Origin: Pimelobacter simplex
Lineage (GTDB): Bacteria; Actinomycetota; Actinomycetes; Propionibacteriales; Nocardioidaceae
Direction: 5' to 3'
Assembly: GCF_900114845.1 (NCBI RefSeq)
Contig: NZ_FOUK01000002.1
Location: 248,001 to 312,000 of the forward strand
Length of the DNA: 64,000 nt
The translations under genes were made by a program, and so were the position numbers. Below the pieces are notes generated by a model. The model saw only the letters and a list, made by a program, of their open reading frames with translations. It made no database searches and had not been told where the DNA came from. Every line of letters starts with the position of its first letter. The stretch's first letter is position 1. Shown piece after piece: positions 8,064 through 16,299 of the stretch.

Positions 8064-10435
8064 GCCGGCACCGCGGGCCCTTCGGCCCGGTCCTCCTCGT
8101 CGGCCTCGTCGCCGCGCTGACCTCGTGGGCGGCGCTCACGTCGTGGCACGGCTTCGTCGTCGACCGGGGCAGCTATCTGGGACCGCTCGCGGTCCTCGCC
8201 GTCCTCGTCACCCTCTGCGGCAGCCTGCTCCGCTGGACCGGCGCGCCGCGCTGGGTCACCGCGCTCGCCCAGCTGCTGCTCGGCACGGTCCTGGTGACCC
8301 GCGAGATCACCGGCTCCCTGCTGCCCCTCGGGGGCGCGGGCACCGAGCTGTGGCGCTCGATCGAGGTCTCCCTCGACTCCGCCCGGCAGTACGCCGCACC
8401 CATCAGCGCGAACGTCCCGCCGGTGTGGCCGCTCCTCGTCGTCCTCGGCGCGCTGTTCATCGTGCTCGTCGACATCCTCGCCTGCACCTACCACCGGGTG
8501 CCGATCGCCGGCCTGGTGCTGCTCGCCGTCTACTCGGTGCCGAGCGGGCTGCTCGACACCGGTCCCGGCTGGGGCAGCTTCGCCGCCGCGGCCGGTGGCT
8601 TCCTCGTGCTGCTGCACCTCGAGTCGCGCGACCACCTGCTCCGGTGGGGCCGCGCCGTCGGCCCCGAGGAGGACACCCTCTGGCGCCACGGCAACCCGCT
8701 GCGCGAGGCGATGCGCGCCGGTGCCGGGCGGATCGGCGTCACCGCCACCGCGCTCGCGCTCGTCGTCCCCACGTTCGTGCCGGTGCTGGCCGTCGACATC
8801 CTCGACCTCGGCAACGGGCACGGCGACGGCGACATCCGGATCCGCAAGCCCATCGCCGACATGCGCCGCGACCTGGAGCGCGGCCGGGACGTGCCGCTGA
8901 TCCGGATCACCACCGACGATCCCAGGCCGTCGTACCTGCGGGTGTCGGTGCTCAACCGCTACACCGGCGACGAGTGGAGCAGCGGCGACCGCGACGTGGC
9001 GAGCGACGACGTCGCCGACGGCGCCCTCCCCCGCCCGCCGGGGCTCGCGGCCGACGTCCCCACCAAGACGTACGACTACGAGGTCTCGATCAACGACGCC
9101 TTCGACTCGACCTGGCTGCCCACGCAGTTCCCCGCCGCCTCGGTCGACGCGTCCGGCGACTGGCGCTTCGACCCCGCGACGATGGACTTCCTCGCCGCCG
9201 ACGACGGGCTCACCACGAAGGGCCTCGACTACACGATGACCGCGCTCGACCCCGAGTACGGCACCGACGGCCGCTTCTTCGGCGACCCGCGCACCGGCGA
9301 CGTCCCGGCCGAGCTGCTCCGGGTGCCCGGCAACGTCCCCCCGATCGCGCGCAACCTCGCCGACAGCGTGACCCGCCCCGCGCGCAACGACTACGAGCGC
9401 GCGCTGCTGCTGCAGCGCTGGTTCCGCCAGGACGGCGGCTTCACCTACGACCTGCGCCGCGCGCCCGACGGCACCGGCAACGAGACGCTCGCGACCTTCC
9501 TCGCCCGCGACGGCCGGGTCGGCTACTGCGAGCAGTACGCCTCCGCCATGGCCGTGATGGCCCGCACCCTCGGCATCCCCGCCCGGGTCGCCGTCGGCTT
9601 CCTCGAGCCGACCGAGATCGACGCGGGCGTGTGGGAGTACAGCAGCCACGACCTCCACGCCTGGCCCGAGCTCTACTTCGCCGGCGCCGGCTGGGTGCGC
9701 TTCGAGCCGACCCCCAGCGGCCGGGTCGAGGAGGTGCCCGCCTACAGCCGGGTCCCGGTCGCGGGCAGCGGCGACGACCCGACCGGGCTGCCGTCCGACA
9801 GCAACCAGGTCCCCTCCGGCGGGACGACGACCGTCGCCCCCAACCCGGGCGCCACCAACAAGCCCCGGCCCGAGAGCGACGCCGGCGCCGACGGCAGCCA
9901 GCAGGACCAGGGCATCCCCACCCCCGTCCTGATCAGCGGTGGCATCGTCCTCCTCGTCCTGCTGCTCGCCGCGGTGGCCCTGTACGGCCCGCGCGCCGTC
10001 CGGCACCGCGACCGGCAGCACCGCTTCGCCTCCCCCGACCCGGACCAGGCCTGGGCCGAGCTGCGCGCCACCGCGCGCGACCTCGGCGTCCCCTGGACCG
10101 ACGGACGCTCACCGCGCGAGGTCAGCGCCGTCCTCGTCGACCACCTCGGCGACCCCGGCACCGACCCCGAGCGCCGTCCCGAGCGCCCGCGGACCGGCCC
10201 CGAAGTCGCCCCGGAGGCCACCGACGCCCTCGACCGGATCGTGCGCCGCGTCGAGCACGCCCGCTACGCGCGACCCGGCGCGGTCGCCGTCCTGGAGCGC
10301 ACGGACACGTCCACCTCACTGGCCACCGACGCCGCACTGGTCGTCGCGGCGCTGGAGGCCGGGGTCACGCCGCGGGCGCGGCGGCGGGCGGCGTGGGTGC
10401 CGCGGTCGGTGTGGCAGCGGCTGCGGCGGGGGTGA
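8060..10435 (+). CDS. Membrane transglutaminase-like protein (TgpA/DUF3488 type)
   Basis: A 791-residue protein with about six N-terminal membrane helices (residues ~10-260), a large extracytoplasmic transglutaminase-like domain and a C-terminal helix (VLISGGIVLLVLLLAAVALYG) followed by a cytoplasmic DUF4129-like tail. The catalytic Cys490 is in RVGYCEQYASAMAVMARTLGIPARV and the His533 in SSHDLHAWPEL, as in the transglutaminase fold. The tail segment between domain and last helix is rich in P, G, S and T. GTG at 8060 overlaps the DUF58 stop. In Pseudomonas the homologue TgpA is a periplasmic transglutaminase; the substrate in actinobacteria is unknown. Confidence 0.93.
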   Translation: MSRHRGPFGPVLLVGLVAALTSWAALTSWHGFVVDRGSYLGPLAVLAVLVTLCGSLLRWTGAPRWVTALAQLLLGTVLVTREITGSLLPLGGAGTELWRSIEVSLDSARQYAAPISANVPPVWPLLVVLGALFIVLVDILACTYHRVPIAGLVLLAVYSVPSGLLDTGPGWGSFAAAAGGFLVLLHLESRDHLLRWGRAVGPEEDTLWRHGNPLREAMRAGAGRIGVTATALALVVPTFVPVLAVDILDLGNGHGDGDIRIRKPIADMRRDLERGRDVPLIRITTDDPRPSYLRVSVLNRYTGDEWSSGDRDVASDDVADGALPRPPGLAADVPTKTYDYEVSINDAFDSTWLPTQFPAASVDASGDWRFDPATMDFLAADDGLTTKGLDYTMTALDPEYGTDGRFFGDPRTGDVPAELLRVPGNVPPIARNLADSVTRPARNDYERALLLQRWFRQDGGFTYDLRRAPDGTGNETLATFLARDGRVGYCEQYASAMAVMARTLGIPARVAVGFLEPTEIDAGVWEYSSHDLHAWPELYFAGAGWVRFEPTPSGRVEEVPAYSRVPVAGSGDDPTGLPSDSNQVPSGGTTTVAPNPGATNKPRPESDAGADGSQQDQGIPTPVLISGGIVLLVLLLAAVALYGPRAVRHRDRQHRFASPDPDQAWAELRATARDLGVPWTDGRSPREVSAVLVDHLGDPGTDPERRPERPRTGPEVAPEATDALDRIVRRVEHARYARPGAVAVLERTDTSTSLATDAALVVAALEAGVTPRARRRAAWVPRSVWQRLRRG

Positions 10436-10527
10436 GCCGGAGGTGAGCCGGCGGGTACGGGAGCCGCGCTCGGCTCGGGCTCGCGACTAGACCGGCTCAG
10501 CCGGCAGCGCGCAGCGCGGCGGAGAGC

Positions 10528-10703
10528 CAGGCCGGCAGCGCGGCGGGAGGAGCCGGTGGGGCAGCTCGAACTGCTGCCTCTTCGGGGCTCCGGAGCCGCG
10601 CTCGGCCCGACTAACTTCAGGCCGGCAGCGCGGCGGGAGGAGCCGGTCGGGCAGCTTGCTGCCTCGTCGGGGCTCCGGAGCCGCGCTCGGCCCGACTAAC
10701 TCA
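10528..10703. repeat. Two direct copies of a ~88-bp repeat
   Basis: Copy 1 (10528-10617) and copy 2 (10618-10703) lie head to tail and are nearly identical, starting with CAGGCCGGCAGCGCGGCGGG and ending near CTCGGCCCGACTAACT. Copy 2 lacks 4 bases in the middle. A more decayed partial copy is visible at about 10456-10490 (GGGAGCCGCGCTCGG). Each copy contains the palindrome GGCTCCGGAGCC. The array fills the 265-base gap between the convergent transglutaminase and DUF3040 genes, where no gene was seen. Confidence 0.85.
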
Positions 10704-11165
10704 GTAGCCGCCGTCGCGGCGACGACGCCAGCGGGCCTGGAGGTTGTCCATGAAGCCGGACGACGAGCGGTTGCCGCGTCCGTGCCCGTGACCGCCACGA
10801 CCGTGGTGGTGGCGCCGGCCGCCGTCGATGACGCCGAAGCCGGAGGGGTGCGAGGAGACGGAGGGGGCCGCGGCGCCGCCGCGGTGGCCGCGCACGGAGC
10901 TCAGCAGGAGCGTGGCGGAGGCGAGCATGATCACGAAGCCGGCCACACCGACGGGCCAGTAGCCGCTGACGGCACCGCCCATCATGACGGCGACACCGAC
11001 GGCGAAGACGACGCCGGCGAGGATCGCGCGGCGGCGGGCCGCCTGGCGGAGCGTGGTTCCGCGCAGGGTCGAGGCGAACTTCGGGTCTTCCTCGCTGAGG
11101 GCGCGCTCCATCTGCTCCAGCAGTCGCAGCTCCTCTTCCGAGAGTGGCACCGGCTCCTCCGACAC
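10701..11165 (-). CDS. DUF3040 domain membrane protein
   Basis: A 154-residue actinobacterial protein of the DUF3040 family: N-terminal PLSEEELRLLEQMERALSEEDPKFASTL signature, then two membrane helices (RAILAGVVFAVGVAVMMGG and WPVGVAGFVIMLASATLLL), then a glycine/histidine/arginine-rich tail. Function unknown. It starts with GTG at 11165. A TACACT box at 11202-11207 implies a leader of about 30 bases that contains a 6-bp hairpin (11172-11187, GGCGGA/TCCGCC) just before the start, which could affect initiation. In actinobacteria this gene often neighbours dinB, as here. Confidence 0.9.
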   Translation of the reverse strand: MSEEPVPLSEEELRLLEQMERALSEEDPKFASTLRGTTLRQAARRRAILAGVVFAVGVAVMMGGAVSGYWPVGVAGFVIMLASATLLLSSVRGHRGGAAAPSVSSHPSGFGVIDGGRRHHHGRGGHGHGRGNRSSSGFMDNLQARWRRRRDGGY

Positions 11166-11256
11166 ATGCGAGGCGGATCACTCCGCCGTTGACTTCCTCC
11201 AAGTGTAGGCAGCCTGATCCAGCGGTGGTAGGGCTCCCCCGAAATTGCCGTCCCGA

Positions 11257-12489
11257 TCAGAGCAGGCTGGCCCGGCGGACGGCGGCGTGACCGAAGCGGT
11301 CGGTAGCCCGGTCGACTGCGCGGTCGGCGTCGGACCAGCCGGGGTCGCGCTCGCCGAGGACGAGCTGGCGGCCGTCGCCGGGGCGCAGGTGGCGCAGTCC
11401 CTCGACCCGGACGCCGACGAGGCGGACCGCGACCGGGCGCGGCCCGCGCTCGTCGAGCAGCCCGTCGAGGAGCGGGACGGCGGCCGCGTAGACCTCCTGG
11501 GTGACGTCGGTCGGCTCGGGCAGGGTCCGCGAGCGCTGGACGGTCGTGAAGTCGGTGAAGCGCACCGTCACCGTCACCGTGCGCCCGCGGCGGGAGGCGC
11601 CGCGGACCCGGGCCACCACGCGGGCGGTGAGCCGGAGCAGCTCGCGGCGCAGCGCCGCCCGGTCGCGGACGTCGACCGCGAGCGTGTGCTGGGCGCCCAT
11701 GCTGCCCTCGGGCTCGCCCTCGCCGAAGCCGAAGACGCCGGCGCCGCCGGGGACGAGCTCGGTGCGGTCCTGGCCCCAGACCAGGGCGTGGAGGTGGCCG
11801 CCGAGGTGCCGGCCGAGCATCTGGCGCAGCTGGTCGCGCGAGAAGGTCGCGACGTCGCCGACCGTGACCAGGCCGAGCTTCGCGAGCCGCCGGCGGGTCG
11901 CCTCGCCGACGCCGTAGAGGACCCCGACGTCGAGCGGGTGCACCTCGGCGACGAACCGCTCGGGCGGGATCACCCGGACGCCGTCGGGCTTGGCCTGCCG
12001 ACTCGCGAGCTTGGCGACCGAGACCGACGCGGCGATGCCGACCGAGCACGCGATGCCGTGCTCGGCCCGGATCTGGGCGCGGATCCGCTCGGCGATCGCC
12101 TCGGGCGGGCCGAACAGCCGGACCGCGCCGCGGACGTCGAGGAAGGCCTCGTCGAGCGAGGTCACCTCGACCACCGGCGTCACCGTGCGGAAGGTCTCCA
12201 TGATCGCCTTGGACACCGGCGTCAGCACGCTGAAGTCGGGCGGGACCGTGATCGCGCCGGGGCACAGCCGGCGCGCCTCGGTGCCGGACATCCCCGAGCG
12301 GATGCCGTAGGCCCGCGCCGGGTAGTTGGCCGACAGCACCACCCCGCGGTGCCCGCCGCCGACCACGACCGGGACGTGCTGGAGCTCGGGACGGTCGCGG
12401 ATCATCACCGACGCGTAGAAGGCGTCCATGTCGACGTGCAGCAGCGGGCAGGGCACCGCGGCGGGCTCCGCCGGGCCGCCGCCGGTCAT
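11257..12489 (-). CDS. dinB: DNA polymerase IV (Y family)
   Basis: Error-prone translesion DNA polymerase. The 410-residue protein has the palm motifs LHVDMDAFYASV (metal ligands D and the steric-gate region) and the catalytic SLDEAFLDV, the helix-hairpin-helix region LYGVGEATRRRLAKLG, and a little-finger domain. RQLVLGE near the C-terminus is a weak candidate for the sliding-clamp motif. It is the third gene of a minus-strand set that begins at a promoter with a perfect LexA box (13822-13837), so it is likely DNA-damage inducible. It is separated by 72 bases from the methyltransferase gene. Confidence 0.96.
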   Translation of the reverse strand: MTGGGPAEPAAVPCPLLHVDMDAFYASVMIRDRPELQHVPVVVGGGHRGVVLSANYPARAYGIRSGMSGTEARRLCPGAITVPPDFSVLTPVSKAIMETFRTVTPVVEVTSLDEAFLDVRGAVRLFGPPEAIAERIRAQIRAEHGIACSVGIAASVSVAKLASRQAKPDGVRVIPPERFVAEVHPLDVGVLYGVGEATRRRLAKLGLVTVGDVATFSRDQLRQMLGRHLGGHLHALVWGQDRTELVPGGAGVFGFGEGEPEGSMGAQHTLAVDVRDRAALRRELLRLTARVVARVRGASRRGRTVTVTVRFTDFTTVQRSRTLPEPTDVTQEVYAAAVPLLDGLLDERGPRPVAVRLVGVRVEGLRHLRPGDGRQLVLGERDPGWSDADRAVDRATDRFGHAAVRRASLL

Positions 12490-12561
12490 CGGGGCGACCC
12501 GCGCCCTGGGCGGCCGCGCCCACAGCCGTCACGGCGGCCGCGGTCGCGGTGGGCGCCGGGC

Positions 12562-13275
12562 TCAGCCTCGGGTGGCGAGGACGTGCAGCTGCGTGGCGAG
12601 GGGGAGGTACTCGGGCCGTTGGGCGACCGCGCGCTCCAGGTCGACCAGCGCCGCCGCGGCACCGGGCTCGTGGTCGACGAGGGCGGCCGGGACGAGGTCG
12701 GCGAAGACGCGCACCGCGTGGACCGCGACGTCGGTGAAGCCGGCCGCGGCGAGGAGGTCGGTGACCTCGGGCGCGGTGAAGCGGCGGCCGGTGCGAGCGT
12801 CGACCGGCGCGGGGTCGTCGAGGAGCGTCCGGGCGAGCTGGAAGTGGCCCGCCATGGCCCGGGTGATGACGGAGGCGTGGCGCTGGCCGACGACGAGGCT
12901 GAGCAGGCCGCCGGGGCGCAGCACCTGGCTGATCCGGTCGAGGGCGAGGGTGGGGTCGACCACCTCGAGCACCCCGTGGCACAGGACGACGTCGGCACTG
13001 CCGGCCCCGACGACGTCGACCAGGTCGGCGACGTCGCCCTGGAGGCCGGAGACGTCGAGGTCGGCCTCGCGCGCCCGGCGCGCCAGCGACGCCAGCGCGT
13101 CCGGGCTCGGGTCGACCACGCGGACCCGGTGCCCCGACTCGGCCAGCCGGACGGCGAACCCGCCGGTGCCGCCACCCAGGTCGACCACCTCGCGCGGAGC
13201 GCCCGAGAGCGCCGCCTCGAGGGCGTCCCAGACGACCGCGGTCCGCACCGATCCACGCTGCTCGCGAGAGGCCAT
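12562..13275 (-). CDS. Class I SAM-dependent methyltransferase
   Basis: A 237-residue Rossmann-fold methyltransferase with motif I VVDLGGGTGGFAVRLAE, an acidic motif II VRVVDPSPDAL, and DVVLCHGVLEVVD (motif IV region). The substrate is not evident; similar proteins are annotated as UbiE/Coq5-like small-molecule methyltransferases. It lies between the HEPN gene and dinB on the same strand, with gaps of 57 and 72 bases. A TAGTGT box (13283-13288) 7 bases before its ATG suggests its own leaderless promoter in addition to read-through from the SOS promoter. Confidence 0.88.
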   Translation of the reverse strand: MASREQRGSVRTAVVWDALEAALSGAPREVVDLGGGTGGFAVRLAESGHRVRVVDPSPDALASLARRAREADLDVSGLQGDVADLVDVVGAGSADVVLCHGVLEVVDPTLALDRISQVLRPGGLLSLVVGQRHASVITRAMAGHFQLARTLLDDPAPVDARTGRRFTAPEVTDLLAAAGFTDVAVHAVRVFADLVPAALVDHEPGAAAALVDLERAVAQRPEYLPLATQLHVLATRG

Positions 13276-13332
13276 GCGCTGAACACTACTGATCCCCCTG
13301 CCCCCGGACCCCGCCGACGCGTCGGGCGGCCC

Positions 13333-13797
13333 TCAGCCCGCCACCGCACGGCCGGCCAGGTGCTCGCCCAGCAGCAGGTGCGGGGTGAGCCCGAGGGAGT
13401 GCTCGACGAGCGCCAGGAAGCGGTCGGCGTCGCGCACCAGGTCGTCGGCCTCGCGCTCGGTGACCGCCCGGGTGGACCCGGCCTCGGCCGCCGCGCGCTT
13501 GGCCGCCCCCGCCGCGAAGAAGGTGGCCCACTCACCGAGCTCGGGCGCGACCTCGGCGAGCAGCACCCAGGCGTTCTTCTGGCTCCGCCGGCGCGGCGCG
13601 GCCGCCGGCCGGGCCCGGGCCGCGAGCAGCGCCGCCGCGGCCCGCAGCGCGGCCACGTGGGCGCACGCGTAGCGGGTCGGCACGTCGCGGGCGGCCACCG
13701 CCTCGCTCAGCGACTCGGCGGCGCGGAGCAGGTAGTTGTGGGTGGTCGCCGGCAGGCTGTGCGGGCTGACCGTGAAGGGTGCGTTGTGCGGGGCCAC
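13333..13797 (-). CDS. SAV_6107-type HEPN domain protein, SOS-controlled
   Basis: A 154-residue helical protein resembling the SAV_6107 HEPN family of actinobacteria. HEPN proteins are small all-helical proteins, many of them metal-independent RNases with an Rx4-6H active site. Here R42-YACA-H47 (in TRYACAHVAALRAAAALLAARARP) fits that motif. GTG at 13797 is chosen because AAGGAG lies 8 bases upstream; longer starts run through the promoter. A perfect LexA box lies 25 bases before the start. It is first in a set with a methyltransferase and dinB. Whether it is an active RNase is unproven. Confidence 0.8.
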   Translation of the reverse strand: MAPHNAPFTVSPHSLPATTHNYLLRAAESLSEAVAARDVPTRYACAHVAALRAAAALLAARARPAAAPRRRSQKNAWVLLAEVAPELGEWATFFAAGAAKRAAAEAGSTRAVTEREADDLVRDADRFLALVEHSLGLTPHLLLGEHLAGRAVAG

Positions 13798-13821
13798 GGC
13801 GGGGTCTCCTTCGGGTCGCGT

Positions 13822-13837
13822 TCGAACATCTGTTCGA
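13822..13837 (-). promoter_or_regulatory. LexA (SOS) box
   Basis: The palindrome TCGAAC-ATCT-GTTCGA is a perfect match to the actinobacterial/mycobacterial SOS box TCGAAC-N4-GTTCGA. The symmetry extends to 9-bp arms (13819-13840). It lies 11 bases downstream of the -10, over the expected transcription start, where bound LexA would block RNA polymerase. Confidence 0.93.
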
Positions 13838-13848
13838 ACGTCTCCGAC

Positions 13849-13877
13849 GGTACACCCGCCCTCCGACACAACGTCAA
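13849..13877 (-). promoter_or_regulatory. Promoter of the HEPN-methyltransferase-dinB set
   Basis: On the minus strand, TTGACG (13872-13877) and TGTACC (13849-13854) are separated by exactly 17 bases, a good -35 and a weak -10 for the housekeeping sigma factor. The -35 overlaps the end of the upstream membrane protein gene. The LexA box lies directly downstream. Confidence 0.7.
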
Positions 13878-14434
13878 GAGTCGGTGGAGACCCCGGCGGC
13901 CGGCTCGTCGGAGGGCGCCCCGGCGTCGGCCTCGCCCCCGGCAACAGCACCGGCCTCGGCTGCCGCGGCCCCGGTCCCGGCGGCGCCCTCGCGCAGCTCG
14001 GGCGGCACCCCCATGGTCCGGACGAACTCCCGGCTCTGCGGGTGCCAGACGAAGACCAGGGTCACCGCGCTGATCACCGCGGCGGCGATGGCCATGCCGT
14101 CGACCAGCGTGGGCGGGTTGGTCCGCACGGTGCCGACGGCGACGAGGAAGATCCCGGCGACGATCGCGGCCAGCGAGTGGCGCGCCCAGTTGTGGCCGGC
14201 CCGGTAGAGCGCGATCAGGGTGAGGGCGAGGACGGCGGTCACGCCGTAGAGCACGAGGATGACGGGCACGAACTCCACCGGCTGCACGGTGCTGTCGCCG
14301 ACCTGCATCGGCGACCAGACCGAGCCGAGCTCGTCGCGCTGCACGACCACGAGCACGCACACGAGGAGCCCGGCGGCCACCAGGAACCACAGCAGCCAGC
14401 AGGCGAGCTCGACGGCGGGCGGGCGCTTGGTCAT
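13874..14434 (-). CDS. Four-helix membrane protein, function unknown
   Basis: A 186-residue protein with four membrane segments: ELACWLLWFLVAAGLLVCVLVV (near residue 20), VPVILVLYGVTAVLALTLIALY, SLAAIVAGIFLVAVGTV and AIAAAVISAVTLVFVW. It ends in an alanine/glycine-rich acidic tail of about 45 residues. I do not recognise a named family. Its stop codon sits inside the -35 of the downstream SOS promoter. The gene faces away from the divergent YbaK-like gene. Confidence 0.75.
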   Translation of the reverse strand: MTKRPPAVELACWLLWFLVAAGLLVCVLVVVQRDELGSVWSPMQVGDSTVQPVEFVPVILVLYGVTAVLALTLIALYRAGHNWARHSLAAIVAGIFLVAVGTVRTNPPTLVDGMAIAAAVISAVTLVFVWHPQSREFVRTMGVPPELREGAAGTGAAAAEAGAVAGGEADAGAPSDEPAAGVSTDS

Positions 14435-14487
14435 CGTTCCTCCAGTACGTGGGGTGGTTCCGGGACTCGGTCGATAGGGTCGGCCCC

Positions 14488-14967
14488 ATGTCGGCCGAGC
14501 ATCCCTCGATCACCCGGTTCCGCGACGAGCACCAGCGCCGGGGCGGAACCGGCGAGATCGTCATTCTGCCCGACTCGGTCCACACCGCCGCACTGGCCGC
14601 CGAGGCACTGGGCTGCGAGGTGGGGGCGATCGCCAACAGTCTGCTCTTCGATGCCGACACGACCCCGGTGCTCATCCTCACCTCGGGCGCGCACCGGGTC
14701 GACACCGACCTCGTCCGGTCCACGATCGGCGGGCCGGCGCTGCGCCGGGCCAAGCCCGAGTTCGTCCGCGCGCACACCGGGCAGGTCATCGGCGGCGTCT
14801 CCCCCATCGGCCACCCGGCGCCGGTGACGACCTACCTCGACCCCGCGCTGCAGCAGTACGACGTGGTGTGGGCCGCCGCAGGACACCCGGCCGCCGTCTT
14901 CTCGACGACCTACGACGAGCTGCTGGCCCTCACCGGCGCCACTCCCCTCGTCGTGGCCGAGGACTGA
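14488..14967 (+). CDS. YbaK/EbsC family aminoacyl-tRNA deacylase-like protein
   Basis: A 159-residue protein of the YbaK/ProX superfamily, whose members hydrolyse mischarged tRNAs (for example Cys-tRNA-Pro). Visible signatures are VHTAALAAEALGCEVGAIANSLLF, the catalytic-lysine region RRAKPEFVRAHTGQVIGGVSPIGHP and the C-terminal GHPAAVFSTTYDELL. ATG at 14488 is chosen because a TAGGGT -10 box (14475-14480) ends 7 bases before it, implying a leaderless message; an in-frame start 13 codons upstream would include the promoter. The downstream oxidoreductase begins 4 bases after its stop. Confidence 0.9.
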   Translation: MSAEHPSITRFRDEHQRRGGTGEIVILPDSVHTAALAAEALGCEVGAIANSLLFDADTTPVLILTSGAHRVDTDLVRSTIGGPALRRAKPEFVRAHTGQVIGGVSPIGHPAPVTTYLDPALQQYDVVWAAAGHPAAVFSTTYDELLALTGATPLVVAED

Positions 14968-14971
14968 GCGC

Positions 14972-16288
14972 GTGGCCCGCATCGTCGTCGTCGGGGGCGG
15001 CCTCGGCGGACTCGCGTCCGCGGCCCGGCTCGCCAAGCTCGGCCACGAGGTCGCGCTGCTCGAGGCCTCCGGCCGGCTGGGGGGCGCGCTGGCGCCCGTC
15101 GAGCGCGACGGCCACGTCTGGGACGCGGGTCCGACGTCCACGCTGCTCCCGGCCGCGCTGCGCGACCTGTTCCGCAAGTCCGGCCGCCCGCTCGAGAAGG
15201 AGCTCGGCACCGACCTCGAGCCGATGCCGGTGCTGCGCGAGCACCGCTTCGCGGACCGCACGTCCGTGCTGCTTCCGGGCGGCTCCCGGGCCGGCCAGCA
15301 CGCCGCGTTCGACGAGCTCGGCGCCGGGCTCGGCGACAAGTGGGTCGAGCACGTCGACATCTACGCCGAGGTGTGGGAGCGGCTGCGCCTCCACTACGTC
15401 GAGGCGCCGTGGGATCCCTACGCCAAGGGCGCGGTGCCCAAGGAGCTCGACTCGCTCTTCAGCATCCGCGAGACGCTCTACAAGCGGCTGCGCCACGACT
15501 TCCGCGACGAGCGGCTCGCGCTGGTCGCGGGCTACCCGGCGGTCGCGCAGGGGCACGACCTGCGCAACGTCCCGTCCTGGGTGGGCGTGCAGTCCTACCT
15601 GGAGCAGATCTTCGGCGGCTGGCGCGTCCCTGGGGGGATGGGCCGGATCGCCGACCTCCTGACCGCGCGGATGGCCACCCGCGGCGTCACGGTGCGCACC
15701 GGCGTCGAGGTCGAGGACCTCGTCGTGCGCGACGGCCGGGTGGTCGCCGTGCGGACCGCCGAGGGGGACGCCGACGCCGACGCTGTCGTCGTCGCGATCG
15801 ACCCGCGGCGGCTGCCGGCCCTGGCCCCCTACGTCGAGCGGACGATGCCCGCCATCCCCCCGGTGGTCGCCCACATCGGGATGACCGGCGAGGTGCCGGA
15901 GCTCCACCACGAGCTGGTGATCCACGAGGAGCCGATGCTCGTCGTGCGCCCCGGGGGGATCGCCCCCGACGGCGGTACGGCGTGGACGGTGCACGGCCGC
16001 GGCAAGATCGCCGAGGACCTCCTCGACGCACTGGCGCGGCACAAGATCGACGTCCGCGAGAACGTCGTCACCCGCGTCGACCTCTCCCCCCGCGACCTGG
16101 TGGAGCAGTGGCGCGGATCGCCGATGGGCGTGCTGTGGCAGGGCCGCGGCACGGTCCGGCACCGGCTCGGGCCGCGCACGCCGATCGCCGGCGTGTACGC
16201 CGCGGGGGCGCACGCCGCACCCGGCGCGGGCGTGCCGCTCGTGACCCAGTCGGGCGCGCTGGTCGCCCAGCTGATCGGGCCTGCCTGA
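14972..16288 (+). CDS. FAD-dependent oxidoreductase, phytoene desaturase/protoporphyrinogen oxidase-like
   Basis: A 438-residue flavoprotein. The N-terminal dinucleotide-binding motif IVVVGGGLGGLASAARLAKLG and the following LLEASGRLGGAL are typical of the amine oxidase/phytoene desaturase superfamily. A C-terminal FAD motif is seen in TPIAGVYAAGAHAAPGAGVPLV. GTG start at 14972. It is downstream of the YbaK-like gene and convergent with metF. Neighbouring prenyl synthase could hint at carotenoid or quinone chemistry, but no other carotenoid genes are present, so the substrate is open. Confidence 0.82.
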   Translation: MARIVVVGGGLGGLASAARLAKLGHEVALLEASGRLGGALAPVERDGHVWDAGPTSTLLPAALRDLFRKSGRPLEKELGTDLEPMPVLREHRFADRTSVLLPGGSRAGQHAAFDELGAGLGDKWVEHVDIYAEVWERLRLHYVEAPWDPYAKGAVPKELDSLFSIRETLYKRLRHDFRDERLALVAGYPAVAQGHDLRNVPSWVGVQSYLEQIFGGWRVPGGMGRIADLLTARMATRGVTVRTGVEVEDLVVRDGRVVAVRTAEGDADADAVVVAIDPRRLPALAPYVERTMPAIPPVVAHIGMTGEVPELHHELVIHEEPMLVVRPGGIAPDGGTAWTVHGRGKIAEDLLDALARHKIDVRENVVTRVDLSPRDLVEQWRGSPMGVLWQGRGTVRHRLGPRTPIAGVYAAGAHAAPGAGVPLVTQSGALVAQLIGPA

Positions 16289-16299
16289 GCGAGCCGGTC

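Noticed and set aside
7205..10021. Long minus-strand open frame opposite the DUF58 and transglutaminase genes
   Set aside because: Same shadow effect; no recognisable domain, and codon third-position GC bias fits the plus strand.
11245..14073. Very long plus-strand open frame opposite dinB and the methyltransferase
   Set aside because: High GC removes stops from antisense frames. The frame is arginine/glycine-rich without motifs, while the minus strand carries clear polymerase and methyltransferase motifs.
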